From NCBI GenBank assembly GCA_014860005.1, contig JACZKP010000076.1:186001-250000 (forward strand): a stretch of 64,000 bases of DNA, given 5' to 3'. The translations under genes and the position numbers were made by a program. Positions within the stretch are counted from its first letter, which is position 1, and the number at the start of each line of letters is the position of its first letter. Below are positions 1 through 8,699 of this stretch, piece after piece. Under the pieces are notes generated by a model. It ran no database searches, had not been told where the DNA came from, and worked only from the letters and a program-made list of their open reading frames with translations. This stretch comes from Verrucomicrobiota bacterium (GTDB lineage: Bacteria > Verrucomicrobiota > Verrucomicrobiae > Limisphaerales > UBA11358).

Positions 1-10
1 GGTCTCGCCG

Positions 11-373
11 ATGAACGTGAATATCCATTTCGACCTGGTCCTCTACGGAATGATCCTTGCGGGGCTGGGCGTGCTGGCGCACCGGCTCGCTCCCGATTTC
101 GGATATGCGACTCTGATCACCGGAATAGCGGGCGGCAGTGCGTCCGTATTTTGGGGAGTGCTCGGCCTTCGGGGTTTTCGGCGGCGCATCTGGCCGATCA
201 GCACCTTGCTGGTCGTGGCCGTCCTGTTGCTGATGCAGGCGGTCCGAGCCTGGCTGCAAATCAAAAGGGGCGACGAAACATTCAAGCCCGTGGCCGTGAT
301 TCTGACGGTGCTGCTGGCGTTTGGGATCGGGCAATTGGTCAATCTCGCGAAAGCGACAGACCGCGCCGAGTGA
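11..373 (+). CDS. Small integral membrane protein (paralogue of the protein at 36727-37224)
   Basis: A 120-residue protein that is mostly hydrophobic, with about four membrane segments and a short charged tail; function not recognised. The stretch LITGIAGG...VFWGVLGLRGF matches LISGGICGG...VWGVLLGRGF in the membrane protein at 36727-37224, so the two look like diverged paralogues. The ATG at 11 is the first start in the window; anything further upstream is out of view. It precedes the phosphoesterase gene by 65 bp on the same strand. Confidence 0.6.
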   Translation: MNVNIHFDLVLYGMILAGLGVLAHRLAPDFGYATLITGIAGGSASVFWGVLGLRGFRRRIWPISTLLVVAVLLLMQAVRAWLQIKRGDETFKPVAVILTVLLAFGIGQLVNLAKATDRAE

Positions 374-438
374 CGCATGAAGCGGTGTGCGACGCGGTTT
401 GCCGCCGCTCCACGCACGCGTTAAGCTGGAACGAACCG

Positions 439-1293
439 ATGACCCGATTCCTCCTCACTGCGGACCTGCACCAGTTCATCCCGAAGTGGGAACAACTGGT
501 CGCGGCGACGATTCAGGAGCGACCGCATTTCCTCCTGATTGCCGGCGATCTGCTGCCCAAGACCACGCCCGCGGCCCAGCGGCAATTCTTCACTGAAATG
601 CGACGACATCTGACCCGGATGAAAGCCGAGGCTGGCGCGCGGGTGCTGCTTTACCTGGGCAATGACGACGCGCATCCGTTGGAGTCATTGCTGGACGAGC
701 TGCAATCCGCAGGTCTGTGCGTCAATTTGAACGACCGCGTTCACCGCGAGGCGGGTTTCGCCTTTTGCGGCATGAACCGGGTGCGGGATTATCCCTTCGG
801 CTACAAACACTGGTGCGCGCCCGACGGCGATTTTGTCGTCTGCCCGGAACAACTCGGCCCGCCGGTGTCGTGCAACGAGCACGGTGAATACGTGCCCATC
901 GGCAATCTGCATTCGTATTCGTCCGCCAAGCCGAGCCTGCTGGAACGTCTCAACGCCCTGAAGCAACAGCTTCAGCCGGGAGAGATGCAGCGCAGCGTCT
1001 GGATGATTCACCAACCGCCGTCGGGATTGGGGATGGACGTTTGCGGGAACGGCCAGCAAGTCGGTTCACCGAACGTGCTTCGTTTTATCGAAGACAATCA
1101 GCCCTTGTTCGGATTGAGCGGGCACATCCACGAATCGCCTTACCAACCCGGCGGCGCGTGGACGGCTTTGGTGGACAAGACGCGCTGGTTTCAGCCCGGC
1201 CAGGAAGCGCGCCAGTTGCACTCCGTCGGCTTGGAAGTCGCCAAGGATTTCACCATTCAGAACATCCGGCACAGCGTGTTCGGGGAAACTTGA
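439..1293 (+). CDS. Calcineurin-like metallophosphoesterase
   Basis: A 284-residue cytosolic protein of the metallophosphoesterase superfamily, a hydrolase with a two-metal site. The motifs appear in family order: TADLH at the N-terminus (D-x-H), IAGDLL (GD), LGNDDAH (GN-D/H), MIHQPPSG (metal-binding His) and SGHIHE (GHxH) near the C-terminus. The frame stays open 5' to position 151, but that part overlaps the previous gene and reads unnaturally, so I start at the ATG at 439, which leads directly into the first motif. Substrate cannot be predicted. The gene ends 21 bp before the insertion sequence. Confidence 0.8.
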   Translation: MTRFLLTADLHQFIPKWEQLVAATIQERPHFLLIAGDLLPKTTPAAQRQFFTEMRRHLTRMKAEAGARVLLYLGNDDAHPLESLLDELQSAGLCVNLNDRVHREAGFAFCGMNRVRDYPFGYKHWCAPDGDFVVCPEQLGPPVSCNEHGEYVPIGNLHSYSSAKPSLLERLNALKQQLQPGEMQRSVWMIHQPPSGLGMDVCGNGQQVGSPNVLRFIEDNQPLFGLSGHIHESPYQPGGAWTALVDKTRWFQPGQEARQLHSVGLEVAKDFTIQNIRHSVFGET

Positions 1294-1338
1294 TTGACTG
1301 GCATGCGCCCGAAGGAGGGTGTTACGAATTGAATAGTG

Positions 1339-2196
1339 CTACCCCTTGATTTTATTCGGTGAAATCGTGGTCGGTTGTTTTTCTGGGTTTTTGAGATTTT
1401 CCCAATCCCAACTCATTTGTCGGGGCAAGAGCGCCTCTAAGGGCTGACTTTCCTGTGGCGCATTCATCAATGCTATTGCCCTGAGCAATCCGGCAGCATC
1501 GGCCAACAGACTCATTGTCCAGGTCAGGCGCAGGCTGTTTAAGAACATGCCATTGAGGCCCAAAATATTCTTTTCAAAAGCCTGGCATGGCTCCACCCAC
1601 GAACGCACTTGCAGGAGGAGTCGCCGAGCGACGATGGTGTTCAACGGCAACAAGCCTAACAATGTCTCACTGAGTTCCGGTGGGTAGCCAAATTCTTTGG
1701 TGCAGGTGCTGGCCTCCCAGCAGTAGCGGCAGAGACTTTCAGCCGCAGGCACGCCAAACCAATGGAGCGCGTCGATTGCCTCATAACCCAACCACTGCAA
1801 CGGCTGGCCCTGCTGACAGCTCATTTGATCCCAAGCGTCGAACGGTTCAATGATACGCATGTCCGTTTTTAATTTGGTGACCACCGCCACGTTCCATTGC
1901 TGCCGAATCTCCTGCTTGGTTTGCTGGTGAATGTAACCCAGATCGCCGGTCACAATATCCGGACGCCAGCCGAACCGCTGCTGGCATTGCCGGATGCTCG
2001 GCTTGAGTAAATAGCCCTCTGGCACGTGGCCCGGCGTGGCCCAACTGACCAACGGAATCAAAAGCACCGCCGGTTGGTAACCGCGCAACCAAAGGCGGAG
2101 CGTGTGCTTTTTATATCCGACGTAGAACCGCGTGTGGCCGGCTTTGAGCGAACGCGCGCCGAGCGTGGCCCCTTGGGCAGACCATCGCCCGCGGTC
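1339..2196 (-). CDS. IS transposase, C-terminal frame (reached by -1 frameshift)
   Basis: This is the rest of the transposase, beginning just past the A8 run and reading DRGRWSAQGATLG, then KAGHTRFYVGYKKHTLRLWL, GDLGY (second catalytic Asp) and a Glu-containing C-terminal region around KEFGYPPELSETLLG. The first in-frame ATG is at 2088, but conserved-looking sequence extends upstream to about 2196, so translation most likely arrives from the other frame. A fused product would be about 430 residues, a usual transposase size. Confidence 0.7.
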   Translation of the reverse strand, partial: DRGRWSAQGATLGARSLKAGHTRFYVGYKKHTLRLWLRGYQPAVLLIPLVSWATPGHVPEGYLLKPSIRQCQQRFGWRPDIVTGDLGYIHQQTKQEIRQQWNVAVVTKLKTDMRIIEPFDAWDQMSCQQGQPLQWLGYEAIDALHWFGVPAAESLCRYCWEASTCTKEFGYPPELSETLLGLLPLNTIVARRLLLQVRSWVEPCQAFEKNILGLNGMFLNSLRLTWTMSLLADAAGLLRAIALMNAPQESQPLEALLPRQMSWDWENLKNPEKQPTTISPNKIKG

Positions 2197-2633
2197 TTTT
2201 TTTTATCCGCCGTGGCGGCGGGCAGATCGGTCGCGTCAATGATGGCCACGCTCTGGCTTCCAGTGGGCAGGCAACCCAACAACCGCCGCACCAACTGTTC
2301 ATTTATCCGCCGCAAGGCGGCCACACCAGCAGCGGCGCGAAACTCGCAAAGCATGCGCACATCAGGCGTCCGTTGCCGGTGCTTGAGAAATCCAAAGCGC
2401 CGCCACGCGGGTTGCTCTGGCAGCAAGCGCACGAGCGCATTAAAACTATGCGCTGGGCTTAATACCGCCAGCAGATGCACCCGCCAAAGTTGGGCGGCAC
2501 TGAAGTAGTTGTGGCGACCTTGGCGCCGGTTGCCGGGCAGCAGTTGATTGATGAACTCGTCAGGAACGCAAGGCGACAGCGTCTCCAGAAGTTTGGCCGT
2601 CCCAGTCGCAGGAAGAGGTGCGTTCACCAACAA
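2058..2633 (-). CDS. IS transposase, N-terminal frame (first half of a -1 frameshift pair)
   Basis: This frame encodes the N-terminal part of a DDE transposase, including the first catalytic Asp in AIIDATDLP. It reaches an A8 run at 2197-2204 (complement GAT AAA AAA AAG), after which the protein no longer resembles a transposase although the frame stays open to 2058. A -1 slip on A-AAA-AAG moves reading into the frame that encodes the rest of the enzyme. The start is a TTG or the GTG two codons later; an in-frame TAA lies two codons upstream of the TTG, and an earlier ATG reads only MFQQFG before it. Confidence 0.7.
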   Translation of the reverse strand: MLVNAPLPATGTAKLLETLSPCVPDEFINQLLPGNRRQGRHNYFSAAQLWRVHLLAVLSPAHSFNALVRLLPEQPAWRRFGFLKHRQRTPDVRMLCEFRAAAGVAALRRINEQLVRRLLGCLPTGSQSVAIIDATDLPAATADKKKTAGDGLPKGPRSARVRSKPATRGSTSDIKSTRSAFGCAVTNRRCF

Positions 2634-2763
2634 GAATTACCCGAATTGCTGAAACATGTCCTGCCAACACACGCGAGCAACAGTTTTGGGCCGTTATGTG
2701 TTTCACCCCTGTATCTTACACCGAATATCGTAACACCCTCCGAAGGGGCTGCTCATAGGTTTT

Positions 2764-4095
2764 TCAGGCGGGCGCAGACTCCGCGTCCACCGCCGCGGCG
2801 ACGCGCCGGCCTTCGGTTTCATTGACGCGCAGCAGCAGGGCCGCGCCGACGACAAAAAACAGCGCGATCGAGAGGATGCCCCAACGGCTGCTGCCGGTGA
2901 GTTGTCCGATCAGGCCGAACAAAAACGGCCCGGCAATGCCCGCGAATCTCTGCCCCGTGCTGAACAGGCCAAAAAACTTGGCCGACTCGCTCTTCGGCAC
3001 CATCGTGGCGAACAGCGAACGGCTCATTGCCTGCGTGCCGCCCTGCACCAGCCCGACGGCCAGGGCCAGCCCGTAGAAGTGCGCCGGCGTTTTCATGAAA
3101 AAACCCAGCACGCAGATGAGCGTGTAAGCGGCCACGCCCAACAGAATGGCCCACTTCGTTCCGATGCGCGGTCCCAGCCAGCCGAAGGCCAGCGCGCAGG
3201 GGATGCCCACGAATTGGGTCAGAACCAGTGCCAGCATCAGATGTTTCTGGCCGAGGCCGAGTTCATCGCCGTAAGCCACGGCGATTTTGATGATGGTGCC
3301 GATGCCGTCGTTGTAGATCCAAAACGCGACGAGAAAGAGCGCCAGTTGCCGATAGCGCCGGACTTCGCGAAACGTCTGGCCAATCTGGCGGAAGCTTTCG
3401 CCGATCATCCGGCCGGAGAGCGGCGCGCGCCCGCGACCGGCTGGTTCCGGCACATGGCGGAACAACGGCAGCGAGAACACCAGCCACCAGACCGCCACGC
3501 TGATGAAGCAGGCGCGCAGGGCAAACTCCGGCCCCGGCATGAGGAACCTGCCGGGAAAGGTCAGCCACGCCAGGTTCAACACCAGCAACAGGCCGCCGCC
3601 CAGGTAGCCCAGCGCGTAACCTCGGGCGGAAATACGATCCATCTCCCCTTGGCGGGCCAGGTGCGGCAGCAACGATTCGTAGAAAACGTTTCCGCCCGCG
3701 AACCCGGCCAGACCGATGACAAACAACAACGAGCCGAGCAGATAATCGTCGTTGCCGAGCATGACGAGGCTGGCCGAGCCGGCGATGCCCAGCGCGGCGA
3801 AGAGGCCCAGCAGCGCCTTCTTCCGCCCCGTGATGTCGGCCAGCGCCCCGAGCACCGGCCCGGCCAGCGCGATGAGCAGCATCGCCGCCGAATTGGTGTA
3901 GGACCAGGCCGCCGTCGCGTCTGCGTTGTCCAGCCCGGCGTTTCCCGCCAGCGAGCGGTAATAGATGGGAAACACCGTCGCCATGATCACCGTCGCAAAA
4001 GCGGAGTTCGCCCAGTCATACATCATCCACGCGCGGACGGCACGGTTCGAGCCTTGGGCGGCTTCTTCGCTTTTGCTGTGGCGCTGGTTGGTCAT
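2764..4095 (-). CDS. MFS transporter, UMF1 (Atg22-like) family
   Basis: A 443-residue inner-membrane protein with about 12 membrane segments. Near the N-terminus it has YDWANSAFAT, the signature of the UMF1/Atg22-like branch of the major facilitator superfamily, followed by typical MFS loops (ALADITGRKKALLG). Substrates of bacterial UMF1 proteins are poorly known. Its ATG abuts the TAG stop of the DUF2459 gene directly, so the two are probably co-transcribed. It is the last gene of a minus-strand run that includes lactate permease. Confidence 0.85.
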   Translation of the reverse strand: MTNQRHSKSEEAAQGSNRAVRAWMMYDWANSAFATVIMATVFPIYYRSLAGNAGLDNADATAAWSYTNSAAMLLIALAGPVLGALADITGRKKALLGLFAALGIAGSASLVMLGNDDYLLGSLLFVIGLAGFAGGNVFYESLLPHLARQGEMDRISARGYALGYLGGGLLLVLNLAWLTFPGRFLMPGPEFALRACFISVAVWWLVFSLPLFRHVPEPAGRGRAPLSGRMIGESFRQIGQTFREVRRYRQLALFLVAFWIYNDGIGTIIKIAVAYGDELGLGQKHLMLALVLTQFVGIPCALAFGWLGPRIGTKWAILLGVAAYTLICVLGFFMKTPAHFYGLALAVGLVQGGTQAMSRSLFATMVPKSESAKFFGLFSTGQRFAGIAGPFLFGLIGQLTGSSRWGILSIALFFVVGAALLLRVNETEGRRVAAAVDAESAPA

Positions 4096-4860
4096 CTAAT
4101 CGTCTTTATCCCTGGTGATGTTGTCCTGACTGCGCGGCGTTTCCGGGGTCGCCGCTGGCGCGTCAAACGGGACGGTGTGGCCGAAGCGCCGCGTCTGCCA
4201 CATGACGTTGCCGGCGGTGAGGGCGTAGCCGCGCGTGATGGGACAACCTGCCGCGCGCAGCGCGGAGGCGGTCCGTCTGTTGCACATCTTTGGGAAATAA
4301 AACTTGCCCCGAGCGCGATAGAACCGGCTGTCTCCATACAGTCCTTTTTCCAGCGGCAGGAGGCGGCCGTCCGCGTCGCGCGCAAACGTCTTGTCGATGA
4401 AACCCGCCAGCCGCTCCCAGCCCTGCGCCGAGAGTTCGACCTCGACGATGTCGCTGGCCGGGAAGGTCGCTCTGGGCGTGCCTTGAAAGCCCGTGACGTG
4501 GAGCACACTGGGCGTCGGCCACAGCGCCGCCTTGAGCGCCATGCCTTTCGTCGGGCGCGGCGTGCGGTAATAGGCGTCATCGCCCCACCCGAACTCCACG
4601 TAGTCGGCTTTGGGGAAATCGCGCGTGACGGGCAGCGCGCCCGGCGGAACATCGGCGCGGCGCACCGCGACGCCCGTGTGCCAGCCGTGCCGGATGACCT
4701 GGACGGTCTTGCGCGGCTCTCCGGCAGCGGGCGGAAACAAGTCCTTGACCGGACCGACGCAGCCAAACTGCCACACCAGCACCAGCGCCAAGCCAGCCAA
4801 CAGACTGCGCTTCCACCAGCGGCGTGTTCGTTGACGTTGTGATGTGGTTCGTTGGCGCAT
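4096..4860 (-). CDS. DUF2459 family exported protein
   Basis: A 254-residue protein with an Arg-rich N-terminus and one hydrophobic segment (SLLAGLALVLVWQFGC), so it is membrane-anchored or exported. The mature part begins with IRHGWHTGVAVR and contains YVEFGWGDDAYY, typical of the DUF2459 (TIGR02117) family, whose function is unknown. The open frame extends to 4950, but the ATG at 4860 gives a normal basic n-region just before the hydrophobic core. A Cys follows the core but the residues before it are a poor lipobox. Downstream of lactate permease (61-bp gap), directly upstream of the UMF1 transporter. Confidence 0.75.
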   Translation of the reverse strand: MRQRTTSQRQRTRRWWKRSLLAGLALVLVWQFGCVGPVKDLFPPAAGEPRKTVQVIRHGWHTGVAVRRADVPPGALPVTRDFPKADYVEFGWGDDAYYRTPRPTKGMALKAALWPTPSVLHVTGFQGTPRATFPASDIVEVELSAQGWERLAGFIDKTFARDADGRLLPLEKGLYGDSRFYRARGKFYFPKMCNRRTASALRAAGCPITRGYALTAGNVMWQTRRFGHTVPFDAPAATPETPRSQDNITRDKDD

Positions 4861-4921
4861 GATTGTTACTTTCCGACCCCGGTCCGATGCTCTGCGGAGT
4901 CGCGCTGTCTCGACATGAAGT

Positions 4922-6514
4922 TCATAAGAGCAGGGACATCGCGGCGGCAATGAGGCCGTAGAGGATCATTGGCCCGACCGTCCGCTTGAGAATCGCGCCT
5001 TCCTGGCCGCTCAGTCCGAGCACGGAGCAAACGGCGACGATGTTGTGGATTGCGACCAGATTTCCCATCGCGCCGCCGACGGATTGCAGAGCGAGGATGG
5101 TAGTGCGCTCCAGGCCCATCTGCGCGGCAATCGCGTCTTGAATCGGGCCAAAGGTGAGGTTCGACACGGTGTTCGAGCCGGCAAAAAACGCGCCGACTGC
5201 CCCAAGATACGCGGCCAGGTATTGCCAGCCGTCACCCGTGGCCGCAGCCAGCGAGCGCCCAATAATTTGCGCGGCCGAATCTTCTCCGCCAGCCATCAGG
5301 ATCTGCACGAAGACCAGCGCACCCAGCAGAGCCACCACCGGATCGCGCATCCGCCCGGCGGACTCGCGCCACATGGTGCGGGCGGTGCCAGGTGGCGCCG
5401 CCAGCAGCCGCCAGGAGACCGCCGCGATCAGCACAAACGGAATCAGCGACGGCACGTAGAGCAACTGATGCGTCCAATCGGTATTTGTGCCGAAAATGCC
5501 GCCAAGCCCCAGCACCAGCGCCGGGCTGATGGAAAAATGGCCGAGGCTGCCGAGCGGCAAATCCCAGGCCGGAGTCTCCGCAGTCAGGAGTTTGCGCAGA
5601 CCGAGTTCCGGAATCCGGGTGAGCAGCAGCACCAGCACGGTGCCCCAAATGGGAAAAAGCGCTTTCACCAGCGTTCCGGTTGCCGGAGCCGCGGTCTTGT
5701 CTTCGGAGGCGGTTTGATCCGCCGGGGAAAGCCCCACCTGATGACGGGCCAGCAGCACCGTTACAACCAATCCGACAAGACCGCCGGCCACGGACGGGAA
5801 TTCGACGTTGATGAGCGCGAGTAAAACCATAGGCACGACGCTCGCCGCCAGCGCGAGGTAGATGAAAAGAAGGCTGCGCCGAAGCTCCTGCCAGCTCAAG
5901 AGAAGCCGCAACGCCAGCAGTGGCACCACGGCGGCGGCGGCGCTGTGGATCAGTGCCGTTTTCCACGCGACTTCGCGCAGTTCTTCCGCAGTCAACCCGA
6001 GCTGGCCGAAACCGAACCAAGTCGGTGTGCCCACGGCGCCGAAGGAAACCGGGACACTGTTGAGGATCAGGCACGCCATCGCCACCCGCAGGGCGGGGAA
6101 GCCCAACCCGACCAGCAGCGGCCCGGCCAGCGCGGCCGGCGTGCCAAAGCCGCTCGCTCCCTCGATGAGAAAGGAAAACGACCACCCGATGATCACCACC
6201 TGCGCCACGCGGTTGCGTGAAACGTGGTTGAGCCAGCGGCGGATGGTGTTCATGGCTCCGGTGTGCTCCATGGTGCGAAAAAGAAAAATGGCTCCCCAGA
6301 CAATCAAGATGGGAGTCAAGGCGGACAGCAATCCCGCGACCACGGAGGCGTTGACTTCGTTCGGATCGCTTCCGAACCAGCCGAGGCGCACCAAGTAAGC
6401 CACGGCCGCCGCGAGCGGCAGCGCGCATGCTGAACGCATGGGCACCCGCTTCGTCATCCAATAGACGAGAAGCAGGATCGGCGCAGCGGCCAGTGCGATG
6501 TCGGTCAAGGACAT
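4922..6514 (-). CDS. lldP: L-lactate permease family transporter
   Basis: A 530-residue polytopic membrane protein of the LctP family, which imports lactate (and glycolate) with protons. Characteristic stretches are LIEGASGFGTPAALAGP, FGAVGTPTWFGF and, near the C-terminus, FFAGSNTVSNLTFGPIQ. Length is close to the usual 540-560. I use the ATG at 6514 (MSLTDIALAAAP); the frame upstream lies inside gpsA and is not natural-looking. The start overlaps the end of gpsA by 10 bp, so translation is probably coupled. D-lactate dehydrogenase two genes upstream supports a lactate role. Confidence 0.9.
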   Translation of the reverse strand: MSLTDIALAAAPILLLVYWMTKRVPMRSACALPLAAAVAYLVRLGWFGSDPNEVNASVVAGLLSALTPILIVWGAIFLFRTMEHTGAMNTIRRWLNHVSRNRVAQVVIIGWSFSFLIEGASGFGTPAALAGPLLVGLGFPALRVAMACLILNSVPVSFGAVGTPTWFGFGQLGLTAEELREVAWKTALIHSAAAAVVPLLALRLLLSWQELRRSLLFIYLALAASVVPMVLLALINVEFPSVAGGLVGLVVTVLLARHQVGLSPADQTASEDKTAAPATGTLVKALFPIWGTVLVLLLTRIPELGLRKLLTAETPAWDLPLGSLGHFSISPALVLGLGGIFGTNTDWTHQLLYVPSLIPFVLIAAVSWRLLAAPPGTARTMWRESAGRMRDPVVALLGALVFVQILMAGGEDSAAQIIGRSLAAATGDGWQYLAAYLGAVGAFFAGSNTVSNLTFGPIQDAIAAQMGLERTTILALQSVGGAMGNLVAIHNIVAVCSVLGLSGQEGAILKRTVGPMILYGLIAAAMSLLL

Positions 6515-7545
6515 TTGGAACGAGGCGTTGGTGACGGATAATCCACACCGGAGCGCAGGCAGCGGAGCACGCCATCGAGCGTGGGCGCGGTGCCGGCGAT
6601 CCAGCAACGGACCAAATTCGCCAAGGGTGCGGGGACTCCGCCGGCACGGGCGAGAGCGCACGCCGTCCGTGCGGCGCGCACGCCTTCGGGCAGCCAGCCG
6701 GTTTTTCGAGCGATGGCCTTCGCCGACTGGCCAGCGGCAAGTCTTTGTCCGAGCGCGCGATTGTGGCTATGGGCTGAAAAGCCGGTGGCCACCAGATCGC
6801 CCAATCCGGCCAGACCATAAAGCGTGGTAGTCGTGCTTCCGCAGGAAGTCGCGATGGCCGCCATCTCGCGCACGCTGGCCGTGACGACGGCGGCTTCAAG
6901 ATTACGGCCGCCCCGCAAGACATCGAGGCCGCCGAGCAGGATGGCATAGACATTCTTGAGGATGCCCCCGAGCACCGCCCCCGTCATGTCCGTGGTGATC
7001 GCGGGCAGCAAGGCGGAACCAGCGAGCCAGTCCGCAACGCGCGCCGCGACACGCCGATCTGTCGCCGCCAACACGATTGCAGCGGGTTGTCCTCGCGCCA
7101 GTTCGTTTGCGATCACCGGTCCGGCCAGATGCGCGCAGGCGTGACCGGGTGACGCCTGCGCCAGCGCGACAGGGAGCCGCACACGGGAGCGCGGTGCGAA
7201 GCCTTTGGCGGTGTTGAGCAGGATGGCGCTCCGTTCAAGTCGCGGAACAGCTTGGGCCAGCGTCGTGACGGCAAATGGCGACGTCGTGCAAATCAGCACC
7301 AGGCTCGCGCCCGCGACACACTCGGCGGGGCTGGCCGCGACGCGGAGACCCGGGTGCAAACGGACGCCGGGCAGGAAGCGGCGGTTTTCACGGTGTCGGC
7401 GGATGTCCTCCATCACTTGGGGAAAATGATCCCACAAGACGACTTCACGTCCTTCCTTGGCGAGAACCTGGGCCAACGCCGTGCCGAAATTGCCCGCGCC
7501 GAGCACCGCCACTGTGACGGGCGACGGGCGCGACCGACGGGTCAA
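6505..7545 (-). CDS. gpsA: Glycerol-3-phosphate dehydrogenase [NAD(P)+]
   Basis: A 346-residue cytosolic enzyme that reduces dihydroxyacetone phosphate to sn-glycerol 3-phosphate, the phospholipid backbone. Visible motifs are the dinucleotide-binding VLGAGNFGTALA, AGPVIANELARG, the catalytic Lys in GILKNVYAI and the C-terminal GLAGLGDLVAT followed by SHNRALG. It starts with TTG at 7545; a GTG at 7512 is an alternative. It lies 17 bp after D-lactate dehydrogenase and overlaps the lactate permease start by 10 bp. With the Aas-like gene just upstream it ties this block to glycerophospholipid and lactate metabolism. Confidence 0.92.
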   Translation of the reverse strand: MTRRSRPSPVTVAVLGAGNFGTALAQVLAKEGREVVLWDHFPQVMEDIRRHRENRRFLPGVRLHPGLRVAASPAECVAGASLVLICTTSPFAVTTLAQAVPRLERSAILLNTAKGFAPRSRVRLPVALAQASPGHACAHLAGPVIANELARGQPAAIVLAATDRRVAARVADWLAGSALLPAITTDMTGAVLGGILKNVYAILLGGLDVLRGGRNLEAAVVTASVREMAAIATSCGSTTTTLYGLAGLGDLVATGFSAHSHNRALGQRLAAGQSAKAIARKTGWLPEGVRAARTACALARAGGVPAPLANLVRCWIAGTAPTLDGVLRCLRSGVDYPSPTPRSKCP

Positions 7546-7562
7546 GGTTTGGCGATGTCGCT

Positions 7563-8561
7563 TCAGAGCGTTGTCCCCTCAATAAACGGCTCTGCGGTTT
7601 CGAGAGGGAGGATGTTCCCGGCCGTAACGCGCGCAATCTCGTTGAGCGCCTCGTGCGTGAGGAATGCCTGATGGGCGGTGATGAGCACGTTGGGGAAGGT
7701 GAGCAGCCGGGAAAGCTCGTCGTCCTGCAGCACTCCACCGGAATGGTCCTCGAAGAAGATTCCATCTTCCTCCTCATAGACATCCAGCGCCACGCCGCCG
7801 AGCTGACCGGACTTGAGCGCGGCGATGAGCGCGGTGGTGTCAATGAGCTTGCCACGGCTGGTGTTGATGAGATACGCGCCGGGCTTCATTTGCGCGAGCG
7901 TTCGCTCGTTGATCAGTTCACGCGTCTCGGGCGACAACGGCACATGCAGAGAGATAACGTCACTGGCGGCGAGCAGCGCGTCGAGTTCGACATAGCGCAC
8001 GCCGTGCGCCGTGGCCCACTCCGGCGCGGGGAACGGATCGTGGGCGAGCACTTCCATGCCGAACCCGCGCAGAATTTGCGCCGCAATCCGGCCGATTTTG
8101 CCCGTGCCGATGAGGCCGGCGGTTTTGCCGTGGAGGTCGAATCCAACGAGGCCGCCGAGGGAAAAGTTCAATTCGCGCACACGGTTGTGGGCGCGGTGGA
8201 TTTTGCGGTTCAGGGTGAGCAGGAGCGCCACGGCGTGCTCGGCCACGGCGTGGGGCGAGTAGGCAGGCACGCGGGTGACGGCGATGCCAAGTTCGCGCGC
8301 GGCTTTCAGGTCCACGTTGTTGAAGCCCGCGCAGCGCAGGGCGAGGAGCTTCACGCCGAGCGCGGCGAGGATTTCCAGGCACGCGCGGTCGGCCCGGTCG
8401 TTGACGAAGATGCACGCGGCCCGCGCGCCATTCGCGGCGGCGGCGGTTTCAGCGCTCAACCGGAACTCATGGAAGCGCCAGGAGATGCGCGCCGCGCCGG
8501 GCGCGGCGGCGAGGTATTGGCGGTCGTAAGGTTTGGTGTCGAAGACGGCGGTTTCAATCAT
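7563..8561 (-). CDS. ldhA: D-lactate dehydrogenase (2-hydroxyacid dehydrogenase family)
   Basis: A 332-residue NAD-dependent D-2-hydroxyacid dehydrogenase, most like fermentative LdhA, interconverting pyruvate and D-lactate. Visible are CAGFNNVDL, the NAD-binding GLIGTGKIGRIAAQI, the catalytic Arg in NTSRGKLIDT, the Glu in DVYEEEDGIFFED and the catalytic His in ITAHQAFLT. The open frame extends to 8645 but I start at the ATG at 8561 (MIETAVFD), the usual N-terminus of this family. Followed by gpsA (17 bp) and the lactate permease gene, suggesting lactate exchange coupled to redox balance. Confidence 0.9.
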   Translation of the reverse strand: MIETAVFDTKPYDRQYLAAAPGAARISWRFHEFRLSAETAAAANGARAACIFVNDRADRACLEILAALGVKLLALRCAGFNNVDLKAARELGIAVTRVPAYSPHAVAEHAVALLLTLNRKIHRAHNRVRELNFSLGGLVGFDLHGKTAGLIGTGKIGRIAAQILRGFGMEVLAHDPFPAPEWATAHGVRYVELDALLAASDVISLHVPLSPETRELINERTLAQMKPGAYLINTSRGKLIDTTALIAALKSGQLGGVALDVYEEEDGIFFEDHSGGVLQDDELSRLLTFPNVLITAHQAFLTHEALNEIARVTAGNILPLETAEPFIEGTTL

Positions 8562-8699
8562 GGCTTTGGTAGTGTTGATGTGACGGGACGGCCTTGCGAG
8601 TCGAATGTGATTTCGTTTCGCAAGTTCGTCGGACGGAGAACTCAAAAATTGGCAACACGCAATTGTGATTCAATTCTGTGGCAGCCTTGCATAACGGGT

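Larger units (their letters stand above)
1315..2740. mobile_element. Complete insertion sequence with a split DDE transposase
   Basis: The ends are perfect 13-bp inverted repeats, GAGGGTGTTACGA at 1315-1327 and its complement at 2728-2740. They are flanked by a 5-bp direct repeat CGAAG at 1310-1314 and 2741-2745, which I read as the target-site duplication. The 1,426-bp element carries one transposase on the minus strand in two overlapping frames. It sits between the phosphoesterase and the UMF1 transporter without breaking either gene. The intact ends and duplication suggest fairly recent insertion. IS family not assigned with certainty; an IS4-like group is plausible. Confidence 0.85.

Noticed and set aside
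2902..4842. A 646-codon plus-strand open frame
   Set aside because: Antisense to the UMF1 transporter and DUF2459 genes; composition is typical of a shadow frame.
4750..4860. Lipobox in the DUF2459 protein
   Set aside because: A Cys follows the hydrophobic core but the preceding residues (Gln-Phe-Gly) do not fit a lipobox.
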